Below are positions 18,041 through 26,864 of a DNA stretch of 64,000 bases, one piece after another. The stretch comes from Cutibacterium avidum ATCC 25577 (GTDB taxonomy: Bacteria > Actinomycetota > Actinomycetes > Propionibacteriales > Propionibacteriaceae). A model generated the notes under the pieces. The model was not told the DNA's origin. It searched no databases and saw only the letters and a list, made by a program, of their open reading frames with translations. The number at the start of each line of letters is the position of its first letter. The first letter of the stretch is position 1. The DNA is taken from the NCBI RefSeq assembly GCF_000227295.1, contig NZ_JH165054.1, positions 1,629,625 through 1,693,624 of the forward strand. The letters run 5' to 3'. The translations under genes were made by a program, and so were the position numbers.

Positions 18041-20632
18041 ATGACCCAGCCCAGGTCTGAGCGTCTCGACGTCCTCTTCATCGGTGCTCATCCTGACGAC
18101 GAGTCCGGTTTGCTCGCTGCTTTCGGACGGTGGCGTCACGAGTGCGGAGTGAAGGTGGGCGTCGTGTCCATCACCCGTGGTGAGGGTGGCGGCAATGCCG
18201 TTGGCAGCGAGGACGGTCCGCTGTTGGGTCTGCTGCGGGAGAGGGAGGAACGTAGCGCCCTGTCCCTGGTGGGCGTCGAGAGGTTCTTCTACCTCGACAA
18301 GGTCGACTTCTACTACACCGTTTCGGCGCCCCTCACGGCTCGGGTGTGGGGACGTCTCGACACCCTCTCTCGGCTTGTCAGGGTGGTCAGGGCGACCCAG
18401 CCGTCGGTCATCATCACCATGAATCCAGCCCCGATGCCGGGACAACACGGCAACCATCAGATGGCCGGTCGGCTGGCCGTCGAGGCTTATCTGGCAGCGG
18501 CTGATCCCACCTTCGCGCCCGACCAGGTCGAGGTCGAAGGACTTCAGCCGTGGCAGGTGCCACGGCTCCTCCTGGACTCCTTCGGCGGGGAGCGCCCCAC
18601 TGGTCCGGACGCAGCCCTGGTGCCTGAACAGGCTGATGCCAGCACCGTTTACGCGCTGTGGGAAGGGGCCACTGACGATGCCGGTGTGACCTGGGCCCAC
18701 CATCAGCGTCAGGCTCAGCGGAGATTCATCTCCCAGGGCTGGGCATGTCTGGGAGATGTTCCCACCCAGCCCCATCTCATCGGTTCAACCTTCCTCAGCC
18801 AGGTGGCATCCCGGGTCCCCCACCCTCAGATGGGGACCCCGGAAGCATCTCGCGTCGACGCCGTGCTCGCCGGTGCAGCAGTGCGGCAGGATGGCGGGTT
18901 GCCGCTGGGAACGACGGTTGACCTGGACCTTTCCGCGACGGCCACGGCCGGGCAGGTACTCAATGGTCGTCTTTCCCTTTCCGGTGATCTGTCCGGAGTG
19001 ACCCTCGAGTCCGTCGCACCCGAGGGTTGGCAGGTGGAGATCGGAGAGATCGATGAGGTTTCCCCCGAGTCGTCGTTCACCACCGCGGTGAGGGTGACGA
19101 TTCCGACGAATGCGTTTGAGGGGCCAGCTCGGGTCGGGCTGCGGATCCGTGCCGATCAGGGAGTGGGATACACCGACACGCGAGTCGTCGTCCTGCCAGC
19201 AGTGAGTGCCCACCAGGATTTCCTGCCCCAGGTCAGCCAGTATAAACAGTGGGTTGACTCAATCGGGATGCCTCAGCTTTCAGGGCTGGTCAGGTCGGTC
19301 GTGACGCTGGGATCAGGGTTGACGAGGCGGCTGGGGTTGGTCGTCACCAATCACAGCGACCGGGAGCAGTCCGGCGACCTCATCCTGGACCTTCCTGAAG
19401 GGTTCGATGTTGCCTGCAGCCGCATCAGCTACGGTCCGTTGCCGCCGGGAGAGGCCTGCCGGGTCGAGGTGGAGCTGACGAACACCGACTCCACCCTGGA
19501 GACCGGCAAATATGGCGGCAACTACGAGTACACCCTGACGGTGACGTCGCAGGACGGTCAGTGGTCCACTCCGCAGTGGATCGAGCTGGTGCCGTCCACC
19601 CGTGTTCCCCATGCTCCACGTCCTCCCAAACTCGATGGTGCCTTCGACTCCGAGGTCTTTACAGGCGAGCCCATGGACATCTCCCGGGTCTGGGAAGGCG
19701 ACGAGTGTGCGGCCATGCGTGACGTCTCCGGGAAGGTCTGGATGGCCTGGTACGACGACTACCTCTACGTCGATGCGTCCGTTCATGACCCCAAGCGGGG
19801 ATCGGTGTTGGCCAGCGCCGACTGCAAGGGCCATTGGCGTACGGATTCCCTGGAGATCGACATTGATCCGCAGGGGACCTCAGAGAACACCTCGTCCACC
19901 TTCAAGGCGGCCGTCATCCCCTTCACCTCGGACGTCGGGGCGTGGGCTCTGCGTGACGCCGACCAGCGTCAGGGGCCGGCCTGGCAGACCGCTCCCGGCA
20001 TGAGATGGACGGCTCGACCGATTCCGGACGGCAGCCACATCCAGGTGGCCATTCCGATGTCAATCCTGCCCTCACCCATCGACCCCAACCACATCGGGGT
20101 GAATATCCTCTATTACGACACCGACTCCGACCAGACTGCCAAGAGTCGCATTGGTTGGTCGGTGTGGGGAGGGGTACAGGGAGACCCCTATCGCTGGGGA
20201 GTTGCGGTCCTCGACGATCATCCCGGCCAGGGTCGGGACTGGCCGGTCGACGATCCCCTCATGCCACTGGACGCCCTCAATTCAGCGGATTCCCCGCAAT
20301 CCATCGAGCAGGCCATGACGACAGGGATCGGATTGTCCGGGCTGGCACGTCTGGACTCGCGCCGGGCCGGGGAAGTCATCTCCGCGAGCTGGGTGGGGGA
20401 CGCGGTTTCCGTCGGCCTACACGGTTGGGTCGGGGGAGTCGTCCATGTCCTGCTGGTGGACCGACGCTCCCGCACCATCACCTCCAGCGTGGCAACGGTG
20501 GACGAACCTGGTCAAGTGACCTTGACCCTGTCCCCGGAGCGTCGCCCTGGGGGCCGGGTTCGCGTTCTGGTTGCGTGGCTCACCAGTGACGGGGTGGCAT
20601 GCTCCACCGTGCCGGTAGACCCTCCTCGATAG
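18041..20632 (+). CDS. PIG-L (LmbE-like) deacetylase fused to NEW3-like and CBM9-like domains
   Basis: An 863-residue protein. Residues 10-230 are a zinc-dependent PIG-L deacetylase (GAHPDDESG metal motif, second motif QHGNH near 140), a family that removes acetyl groups from GlcNAc-linked substrates. Residues about 430-510 resemble a NEW3/alpha-galactosidase-associated domain (NHSDREQSGDLILDLPEGF). Residues 520-720 resemble a family 9 sugar-binding domain (PPKLDGAFDSEV, DSLEIDIDPQG). No signal peptide is visible although the fused domains are typical of extracellular enzymes. ATG at 18041 follows GGGAGTGGGG. It is followed closely by UGPase, but a TAGACT promoter-like box overlaps its stop. 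Confidence 0.82.
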   Translation: MTQPRSERLDVLFIGAHPDDESGLLAAFGRWRHECGVKVGVVSITRGEGGGNAVGSEDGPLLGLLREREERSALSLVGVERFFYLDKVDFYYTVSAPLTARVWGRLDTLSRLVRVVRATQPSVIITMNPAPMPGQHGNHQMAGRLAVEAYLAAADPTFAPDQVEVEGLQPWQVPRLLLDSFGGERPTGPDAALVPEQADASTVYALWEGATDDAGVTWAHHQRQAQRRFISQGWACLGDVPTQPHLIGSTFLSQVASRVPHPQMGTPEASRVDAVLAGAAVRQDGGLPLGTTVDLDLSATATAGQVLNGRLSLSGDLSGVTLESVAPEGWQVEIGEIDEVSPESSFTTAVRVTIPTNAFEGPARVGLRIRADQGVGYTDTRVVVLPAVSAHQDFLPQVSQYKQWVDSIGMPQLSGLVRSVVTLGSGLTRRLGLVVTNHSDREQSGDLILDLPEGFDVACSRISYGPLPPGEACRVEVELTNTDSTLETGKYGGNYEYTLTVTSQDGQWSTPQWIELVPSTRVPHAPRPPKLDGAFDSEVFTGEPMDISRVWEGDECAAMRDVSGKVWMAWYDDYLYVDASVHDPKRGSVLASADCKGHWRTDSLEIDIDPQGTSENTSSTFKAAVIPFTSDVGAWALRDADQRQGPAWQTAPGMRWTARPIPDGSHIQVAIPMSILPSPIDPNHIGVNILYYDTDSDQTAKSRIGWSVWGGVQGDPYRWGVAVLDDHPGQGRDWPVDDPLMPLDALNSADSPQSIEQAMTTGIGLSGLARLDSRRAGEVISASWVGDAVSVGLHGWVGGVVHVLLVDRRSRTITSSVATVDEPGQVTLTLSPERRPGGRVRVLVAWLTSDGVACSTVPVDPPR

Positions 20633-20667
20633 ACTGGAAACGTCCGTCTACCAGCAGGGGAGCAAGG

Positions 20668-22062
20668 ATGAGCGAAGAAGGACTTGAAGCTGCACGCCAG
20701 AAGATGACCGAGGCAGGTGTCGATCCCGTCGCCATCAATGTCTTCACCTCCTACTACCACCAGCTCGAGACCGGTGTCACCGGACTCATCCGCGAGGACA
20801 CCATCTCCCCGCTGATCGATCCGCCGATGCTCGACGACGTCGAGCTCAGCGAGGAACAGGCTGCTGATGCCCTCGACAAGACCGTCATCATCAAACTCAA
20901 CGGCGGGCTCGGAACCTCAATGGGGCTCGATCGCGCCAAGTCGCTGCTGGAGGTGCGTGACGGCAAGTCATTCCTCGACATCATCGCCACCCAGGTGCTG
21001 TCGGCCCGCAAGGAGTTCGGCGCCCGTCTGCCGCTGATGTTCATGAACTCCTTCAACACCCGTGCGGACACCCTCAAGGCCCTCGAGAAGTACCCGGACC
21101 TGGCCGTCGAGGGATTGGACCTGGACTTCCTGCAGAATCAGGAGCCCAAGCTCGACGCCGAGACTCTCGCCCCGGTCGAGTGGGAGAAGGACCCCTCCTT
21201 GGAGTGGTGCCCGCCGGGCCATGGTGACCTCTACACCGCCCTGCTCGGATCCGGTGTGCTCGACAAGCTCCTGGCGGCCGGGTTCAAGTACGCCTCGGTG
21301 TCCAACGGCGACAACCTGGGAGCGGTCCCCGACGGTCGTCTGGCTGGCTGGTTCGCTGCCTCGGGTGCCCCGTACGCCGCTGAGCTGTGTCGTCGCACCA
21401 TCAATGACAAGAAGGGTGGACACCTGGCCGTCCGCAAGTCCGACGGTCAGCTCATCCTGCGCGACACCGCTCAGACCGCCGATGAGGAGATGGAGTACTT
21501 CACCGACGAGAACCGTCATCCCTACTTCCACACCAACAACCTGTGGTTCGACCTCGAGGCCCTCAAGAAGGTCCTCGACGAGCGTCACGGCGTGATGGGG
21601 CTGCAGATCATCCGTAACGAGAAGACCGTCGACCCGAAGGATTCCTCCTCGACCCCGGTCATCCAGATCGAGTCGGCCATGGGCGGTGCCATCGAGATTT
21701 TCGAGGGCGCCACTTGCATCTGCGTGGATCGTTCCCGGTTCCTGCCGGTCAAGACGACCAATGAGCTGTTGCTGCTGCGTTCCGACGTCTACGATCTCGA
21801 CGACTCCGCTCACTTGGTCAAGATGACTGACGACACCTGCGCCATTGACCTTGACAAGGAGTTCTACAAGAAGGTCGGTGACTTCACCGACCGCATCCCG
21901 GAGCCACCGTCGCTGCGCAGGGCCACCTCTCTCACGGTCAAGGGAGACTGGACTTTCGGACCGGGGGTTGTCGTCGAGGGAGATGTCTCTCTCAGCACCG
22001 AGAAGCCTCAGACGATCCCTGACGGCACCGTACTTGCCGGCGAGATTCCCGGTGAGAAGTGA
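20668..22062 (+). CDS. UTP--glucose-1-phosphate uridylyltransferase (eukaryotic-type UGPase)
   Basis: A 464-residue cytosolic enzyme making UDP-glucose from UTP and glucose-1-phosphate. It belongs to the long UDPGP family rather than the short GalU family: nucleotide-binding KLNGGLGTSMGLDRAKS near 78-94, PPGHGDLYTAL and SNGDNLGAVPD in the middle, and a C-terminal beta-helix-like tail. ATG at 20668 follows AGGGGAGCAAGG. TAGACT at 20630-20635, over the previous stop, may be its -10 box. UDP-glucose feeds cell-surface glycan and glycogen/trehalose metabolism. The downstream small gene overlaps its stop (GTGA). Confidence 0.93.
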   Translation: MSEEGLEAARQKMTEAGVDPVAINVFTSYYHQLETGVTGLIREDTISPLIDPPMLDDVELSEEQAADALDKTVIIKLNGGLGTSMGLDRAKSLLEVRDGKSFLDIIATQVLSARKEFGARLPLMFMNSFNTRADTLKALEKYPDLAVEGLDLDFLQNQEPKLDAETLAPVEWEKDPSLEWCPPGHGDLYTALLGSGVLDKLLAAGFKYASVSNGDNLGAVPDGRLAGWFAASGAPYAAELCRRTINDKKGGHLAVRKSDGQLILRDTAQTADEEMEYFTDENRHPYFHTNNLWFDLEALKKVLDERHGVMGLQIIRNEKTVDPKDSSSTPVIQIESAMGGAIEIFEGATCICVDRSRFLPVKTTNELLLLRSDVYDLDDSAHLVKMTDDTCAIDLDKEFYKKVGDFTDRIPEPPSLRRATSLTVKGDWTFGPGVVVEGDVSLSTEKPQTIPDGTVLAGEIPGEK

Positions 22063-22430
22063 CACCTGATCAGCAGTGTTGGGAGGCGGTGGCCGCAGTC
22101 CTCACCGGACAGCGGTTCACCGCCCCTGACGAGCCCGGTTGGGAGGCAGCCGACCTGGTGGAGTGGCTGATCGGGTTGGGTTGGCCTGCTGGACGACTCG
22201 CGCAGCGGCGTGCTGAATGCCAACAGGCCGGTCGCTCGTGGCCCGATCCGCTTCCCGGCGACCTGTCCACCGGACTTGAGTTCGCCCGCTATGGAGCGGT
22301 GCTCGCCCAGGCGCGTCGGATCGCCGGGCTGGACGGGTTGAGCGCGACAGTGCATCGTGGCGCGGTGGTCATCGGGCCGGACGAGGCTCGTCTGTTGGCC
22401 GAACGACCACCACACAGCGTGTTGCACTGA
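22059..22430 (+). CDS. small hypothetical protein coupled to UGPase
   Basis: A 123-residue soluble protein, start GTG at 22059 overlapping the UGPase stop as GTGA, which implies translational coupling. It is Trp-, Ala- and Arg-rich (WEAVAAVLTGQRFTAPDE, DLVEWLIGLGWPAGRLAQRR), with no signal peptide or membrane segment. The family was not recognised. It converges on mscL with a 6-bp gap. Codon use looks like that of its neighbours, so it is probably a genuine chromosomal gene. Confidence 0.65.
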   Translation: MTPDQQCWEAVAAVLTGQRFTAPDEPGWEAADLVEWLIGLGWPAGRLAQRRAECQQAGRSWPDPLPGDLSTGLEFARYGAVLAQARRIAGLDGLSATVHRGAVVIGPDEARLLAERPPHSVLH

Positions 22431-22436
22431 GGCAGC

Positions 22437-22805
22437 TCACTGAACCGGACGGGAACGCAGCTCGTCGCGGATCTCGATGAGCAGATCGGCGGTGGTGGGG
22501 GCGGCCACCGGCTCCTCCTCGGTGTGCTTGAGCTTCTTCGTGGCGATCTCCACGGGCTTGATGAGCCCGAAGTAGATGACGAGGGACATCACGAAGAAGG
22601 AGATGACGTCGGTGATGAAGGCGCCGACGTGGACCCCACCGGGTACCCAACCTGAGAAGTTGGGGGTGCCGCCGATCCTGCCGAGCAGATCCATGATCAC
22701 TGTGGTGAACGACTTGACGACGGTGGAGAACGCGCCGCCAAGGATGAATGCCACGGCGAGCTCGATGAGGTTGCCGCGCATCAGGAAGTCCTTGAATCCC
22801 TTCAC
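22437..22805 (-). CDS. mscL: large-conductance mechanosensitive channel
   Basis: A 122-residue inner-membrane channel that opens under membrane tension to release solutes during osmotic downshock. The N-terminal MKGFKDFLMRGNLIELAVAF is the classical MscL start with the pore helix. A second helix lies near residues 65-90 (FITDVISFFVMSLVIYFGLI), followed by a charged C-terminal bundle. Length is typical. It follows the SAF-domain gene after 114 bp and may be co-transcribed with it. The SAF-mscL order is common in actinobacteria. Confidence 0.95.
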   Translation of the reverse strand: MKGFKDFLMRGNLIELAVAFILGGAFSTVVKSFTTVIMDLLGRIGGTPNFSGWVPGGVHVGAFITDVISFFVMSLVIYFGLIKPVEIATKKLKHTEEEPVAAPTTADLLIEIRDELRSRPVQ

Positions 22806-22919
22806 GGGACTCCTTTCGGGTTGTGGTGTGTGCCCAATGGCCTCGGGCCCGTCGAGAACTATAATGGGACATCAGAAGTGCGGCTAACACCGTTCACGCT
22901 GTTTTCGCCGGATGCGAAC

Positions 22920-23591
22920 TCATTCCACAACCAGTCCCAGGGGCTGTCCTTGGCCTGCCACGGCGATCGCTGCGGCATCGGCCGATCGGGTGGACACCAC
23001 CACCAATTCCGTGGACGGGGAGCCTTGCACGAGTCCACCCCCGCTGGTGGGCAGGCTACGGATGATCGCGCCACGGGTCAGGACGTGCGGTGTTCCATCC
23101 TCGCCGGGGGAGACGACGGACACCCGCTGGCCCACCTGCAGCATCCCGACCATCGACGAGTCGACAAGATGGATCCCTACCAAGGCTTTCCCGGATCCGA
23201 CGCTGGAGCCGGACAACACGGCGGACGTCGTCAGAATCGTCCCCTCAGTGATGCGAGCCGATGCCTGGCGGCCCTCCACCTGAGCGAGGGTGGCTGTTTC
23301 ATGGGGGAGGACGGCAGGATCCACGCGGACGGTACGTAGGTCAGAGCGTTGAATGGTGCGTCCGCCCTCGATGGGACGGGCGGCAACGATGACCTCTCGT
23401 CCGGAGGATGTCGTGGCGATTCCGGGGGAGGCCACGAGCAGCACCGCCAGTGCGGCGAGAAGGGCTGCCAGGCCGCGTCGATGGCGTGCGACGAGGACAT
23501 GCAGACGACGTCGCGCGGTGGTCTTGTGCTTAAGGGTCGATTGTGGTCGGCGAGGGTCTTGGGAGTTCTTCGATGTCAGTCTCACACCCAC
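22920..23591 (-). CDS. SAF-domain (CpaB/RcpC-like) membrane-anchored protein
   Basis: A 223-residue protein with a basic N-terminal region, one membrane helix near residues 38-60 (GLAALLAALAVLLVASPGIA) and an extracytoplasmic SAF domain (VIVAARPIEGGRTIQRSDL onwards) as in Flp-pilus assembly protein CpaB. No other pilus gene is nearby, and in actinobacteria such proteins typically sit between fmdB and mscL, so a pilus role is doubtful. The start is GTG at 23591; a second GTG lies two codons later. Confidence 0.78.
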   Translation of the reverse strand: MGVRLTSKNSQDPRRPQSTLKHKTTARRRLHVLVARHRRGLAALLAALAVLLVASPGIATTSSGREVIVAARPIEGGRTIQRSDLRTVRVDPAVLPHETATLAQVEGRQASARITEGTILTTSAVLSGSSVGSGKALVGIHLVDSSMVGMLQVGQRVSVVSPGEDGTPHVLTRGAIIRSLPTSGGGLVQGSPSTELVVVSTRSADAAAIAVAGQGQPLGLVVE

Positions 23592-23679
23592 AGTTATCGT
23601 CGGAGGAGACGAAATCGTTCAGTTGTCCACAGGGCAATTTCTGTCCACAGGCAGTTCACGTCCTGTCCGGACCCTCCAC

Positions 23680-23976
23680 TCAGGACGCGCTGTCAGCAGT
23701 CTTCGTCGTCGAGGGGGATGACGAGGACGGTTCGGACTTCGTCGAGGAGGAATCGGAGGGGGTCGAGATCTCGGCGGTAGCCGCCTTGGAGGCTCCCTTG
23801 GTGTGATTGTCGGTGGAGTAGAAGCCCGACCCCTTGAAGACCACGCCCACTGCGTTGAAGACCTTGCGCAGCTCACCCTCACAGGTGGGGCATTCGGTCA
23901 GCGAGGGATCGCTGAACTTCTGCACGACCTCGAGGTCATGGCCGCAGTCGTTGCATCGATATTGGTAGGTGGGCAT
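23680..23976 (-). CDS. FmdB-family zinc ribbon protein
   Basis: A 98-residue protein. The first 55 residues are an FmdB-type regulatory zinc ribbon: MPTYQYRCNDCGHDLE and CPTCEGELRKVF supply the four metal-binding cysteines. The C-terminal 40 residues are a low-complexity Ser/Thr/Lys tail. The family is common, small and poorly understood. It lies downstream of the 5-FCL gene on the same strand and upstream of the SAF and mscL genes, the order seen in other actinobacteria. ATG at 23976 is preceded by GAGGAGACC. Confidence 0.88.
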   Translation of the reverse strand: MPTYQYRCNDCGHDLEVVQKFSDPSLTECPTCEGELRKVFNAVGVVFKGSGFYSTDNHTKGASKAATAEISTPSDSSSTKSEPSSSSPSTTKTADSAS

Positions 23977-24059
23977 GGTCTCCTCGTTCCGGCCCGATCG
24001 GTGTCAGGCGCCTGTCGAATGATAGGCGTACTGCCGGGTACCAAGAAATTCCGCGTCAT

Positions 24060-24698
24060 TCACTGACCCAGGAGGTGTAGGCCAGTGGGAGTGAGAGCAG
24101 CGGTGACCGGCTCGTCCCATGGATCATGGGGAACCTCGTCGACGATCTCGTCGTCATTGACGACCGCCCACACCGGAACCCCAGGGGCTCGCTGGGTGAG
24201 GACGCGGTCGTACCAGCCGCCTCCCACGCCAACCCGGTACCCCGCCCGGTCGACCAGCAAGGCTGAACACAGCACGACCTCGGCCACGGTGATGGCCGAG
24301 GCTGGCAGCACAGGAGCGATCGGCTCGGGGATCTGCCACAGACCGGTACGTACGTTCTTGCCGTCGTACCACGCCCACGCCGGTTCGTGCAGGGAGTGGC
24401 CGTGGCCGTCCGTCAGGACCGGAGCAAGAACCTGTTTTCCCATCATGACGAGGGTGTCTGCCAGTCCTACAGTGTCCGGTTCGTCCCCGCGAGACAGGTA
24501 GAGGGCGACCTTGTGGGCCCACAGCAGCCGACTCATGGCGTGCTCGGTGCGTCGGTCGTCCCTGCTCATTCGGGTCCGATGGTCCACGGCTGCCCGGCGG
24601 TCATGGCAGCCACGTCGGAGCTCCTCCTTGCCGAGCCGAGGATCAGACTTGCCGAGCCGAGGACCAGAGAGGTCCTCATCGGCGAGGCTGTGGTGCAT
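24060..24698 (-). CDS. 5-formyltetrahydrofolate cyclo-ligase family protein
   Basis: A 212-residue enzyme of one-carbon metabolism that uses ATP to convert 5-formyl-THF to 5,10-methenyl-THF. An N-terminal LGKEELRRGCHDRRAAV helix is followed by substrate and nucleotide elements (MGKQVLAPVL, GYRVGVGGGWYDRVL, the family signature). ATG at 24698 was chosen because AGGGGGG lies five bases upstream; ATGs at 24701 and 24713 are in frame, and a much longer frame beyond is non-coding. It is divergent from the Glp gene, as in mycobacteria where Rv0992c lies beside galU and moeA1. Confidence 0.88.
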   Translation of the reverse strand: MHHSLADEDLSGPRLGKSDPRLGKEELRRGCHDRRAAVDHRTRMSRDDRRTEHAMSRLLWAHKVALYLSRGDEPDTVGLADTLVMMGKQVLAPVLTDGHGHSLHEPAWAWYDGKNVRTGLWQIPEPIAPVLPASAITVAEVVLCSALLVDRAGYRVGVGGGWYDRVLTQRAPGVPVWAVVNDDEIVDEVPHDPWDEPVTAALTPTGLHLLGQ

Positions 24699-24772
24699 CA
24701 TCACCCCCCTCATGGTACGCCCTGGCCGAGTCGCTGTCGGCCAGACAGCGCAATGACCTCTAGGGTGATGCC

Positions 24773-26080
24773 ATGGCGTTGTTCCACAGGAAGAAGCAGG
24801 TCGATGCCCCGGAGCCCGAGGTGGAGCCCCTCGGTCTGCCGGGAGCGCCCGAGACGGACATGTCCGGGCGTCGGTCAGTCGTCGATCATTGCGACTACCT
24901 GTGCAGCCTCGTGCAGGCCGTTCCGCCAGTCGCCATGGACTTGCCGCGGGCCGTGGGGCTGGCGGTGTGTGAGGACATCCATGCACCTCATGACGTCCCG
25001 GTGGTGACGACCGCCGTCATCGACGGGTATGCCCTCGATTCTGCGTCCACCAGGATGGCAGGTCGTTCTGGTGCCGTGGAGATCCAGGTCGATCGTCGGC
25101 CTCCCACTCCGGTGATCCCGGGCACTGCTGTGCGCGTCATGGCTGGGTCACTGTTGCCGGAGGGCACCGATTGCGTCCTCCCACTGGACCTGCTCGACGC
25201 CGACGGTGACATCGTGCTGTTCTCTCCGGTCAAGAGGTGGGCTGGGGCTCGCCTCGCGGGTTCGGACTACGGATCAGGTGAGGTTCTGGTCCGCAATGGG
25301 ACGATCCTGCATCCCGGGATCATCTCGATGCTGGCCTCGGCCGGTATCGACGAGGTGTTCGTACGGCCGCGGCCCAAAGTCGTCATCGTCGCGGTGCGAG
25401 CTGATGAGGACCAGCGCGAGGAGATCGAGAGGCGGGCTCGGGCCAATGGCGTCGAAGAGGTTGCCTCCCTCGATGCCACCGCTGCAGCCATCGAGTCCGC
25501 CACCCGAGCCCTTGACGTCGACGTCACCGTCATCTCCACCGACACCTCGAGCGACAGCGAGTTGGCACGGCTGCTCGCCAATGCCGGGCGTGGTGCGGAT
25601 CTCGTCCTCACCACCAGCGATCATATGGTTGTCGGTCAGCAGGACCCCGTCTCCTCGGTACTGCCACGAATGGGAGGTACTGACTTCGCCAGGGTGGCGA
25701 TGGAGCCGGGGGCCAATCAGGGATTCGCCCTCATCGACCCGAGCCTGGTCCCCCTGGTCGTCCTGCCGGCAGGCCCTGGACCAGCTCTCATCTCGTTCAT
25801 GGTGTTCGTGCAGCCTCTGCTGCGCAAGCTGTCGGGCCTGCCGCCGGCCGATGTGCTCAGGGCCGAGACGGATCGTCCGATTGCCCGTCACCCGGACTCC
25901 ACCACCTTCGTCCCGGTGCGTCTGGCCCGAGTCGGAGGCCGTCCGGTCCTCTTGCGAGCGGGAATGGGTGATGTCACTCACGCCATCGACCTGTCGATGG
26001 CCGACGCGATCGCCGTCGTCGGGGCGGGCGATGAGCCGGTTCCGACCGGTATGCCGCTGGTGTGCTGGCGGTTGAGGTGA
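24773..26080 (+). CDS. glp: MoeA/gephyrin-like protein (Glp), catalytic motifs degenerate
   Basis: A 435-residue protein with the MoeA fold but without its chemistry. The motif SAMDGYA is VIDGYA (82-87), TGDEL is absent (AVRADED at 207-213), GGVSVGD is replaced by TSDHMVVGQ (281-289), KPGKP by EPGANQ (311-316) and GLPGNPVS by LPAGPGPAL (331-339). An acidic 38-residue N-terminal extension precedes the fold. In Corynebacterium a gephyrin-like protein Glp binds FtsZ and the membrane receptor GlpR. Here glp, rimJ and glpR are consecutive, so a division role rather than molybdenum cofactor synthesis is inferred. ATG at 24773 is divergent from 5-FCL. Confidence 0.85.
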   Translation: MALFHRKKQVDAPEPEVEPLGLPGAPETDMSGRRSVVDHCDYLCSLVQAVPPVAMDLPRAVGLAVCEDIHAPHDVPVVTTAVIDGYALDSASTRMAGRSGAVEIQVDRRPPTPVIPGTAVRVMAGSLLPEGTDCVLPLDLLDADGDIVLFSPVKRWAGARLAGSDYGSGEVLVRNGTILHPGIISMLASAGIDEVFVRPRPKVVIVAVRADEDQREEIERRARANGVEEVASLDATAAAIESATRALDVDVTVISTDTSSDSELARLLANAGRGADLVLTTSDHMVVGQQDPVSSVLPRMGGTDFARVAMEPGANQGFALIDPSLVPLVVLPAGPGPALISFMVFVQPLLRKLSGLPPADVLRAETDRPIARHPDSTTFVPVRLARVGGRPVLLRAGMGDVTHAIDLSMADAIAVVGAGDEPVPTGMPLVCWRLR

Positions 26081-26084
26081 CGCC

Positions 26085-26792
26085 ATGGCCTCAGCTCGTC
26101 TGCCGTGGGGGGTGACGCTGCCACGTCACCACCATTGGCTGGTGACCCTGCAGGCCGGTGGGGTGGTTTTGCGTCCGCTTCGGCGAGCCGATGAGGTGAG
26201 ATGGACGACCACGCGCGAACTCGACTGGGAATGGCTCGCTCCTTGGGAGGCGACGAAACCACCGGGGTCCCACGAGCGCGTAGGTGGATATCTCGCGATG
26301 GTCTCCAGGAATCGCAAGCGTGCCAAGGAAGGCAGCAGTCTGCCGTGGGCCATCGGTTGGGACGACGGATGGCCCGATCATCGGGCCACCAACCGTGCCA
26401 CGACTCCGCTCATCGGTCAGCTGACGGTGTCGTCGATCTCCTTGGGATCGGCGATGTCATGCTCGATGGGCTATTGGGTGGCGTCCGCCCATGCGGGCAA
26501 AGGGGTCGCGCCGACAGCAGTGGCCCTGGCATGCGACTACGTCTTCCAAGTGATGGGGTTGCACCGAGTCGAGATCTGCGTGCGTCCTGAGAACGTCAAG
26601 AGCTTGCGTGTGGTGGAGAAACTCGGCATGACAGAGGAGGGTATGAGGCCCGCTTACCTCCACATTGACGGTGAATGGCGCGATCACCGAGTGTTTCGTC
26701 TGCTGGCCGACGACTACCCCGATGGCGTCCTGTGCCACTACCTCGCCAACCACCTTCTGCCGGGGTCGCCGGTGAGCGAGGACGAGGACTGA
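26085..26792 (+). CDS. rimJ: GNAT-family N-acetyltransferase, RimJ/RimL-like
   Basis: A 235-residue acetyltransferase that uses acetyl-CoA to modify an amine, in the RimJ/RimL group that acts on protein N-termini. The GNAT core runs from VVLRPLRRADEV (near 27) to the C-terminal VEKLGMTEEGMRPAYLHIDG. The acetyl-CoA loop is SAHAGKGVAPTAV. It starts four bases after glp and ends 72 bp before glpR, so the three are very probably one operon. The pairing of this enzyme with glp and glpR is conserved in actinobacteria, but its substrate is unknown. Confidence 0.88.
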   Translation: MASARLPWGVTLPRHHHWLVTLQAGGVVLRPLRRADEVRWTTTRELDWEWLAPWEATKPPGSHERVGGYLAMVSRNRKRAKEGSSLPWAIGWDDGWPDHRATNRATTPLIGQLTVSSISLGSAMSCSMGYWVASAHAGKGVAPTAVALACDYVFQVMGLHRVEICVRPENVKSLRVVEKLGMTEEGMRPAYLHIDGEWRDHRVFRLLADDYPDGVLCHYLANHLLPGSPVSEDED

Positions 26793-26864
26793 ACCACATC
26801 GTTGTGATTCGTTTTCCGACACTCCGCGTGTGGTCCACGCGACACGCCGAAGAGAGACCGTAGC

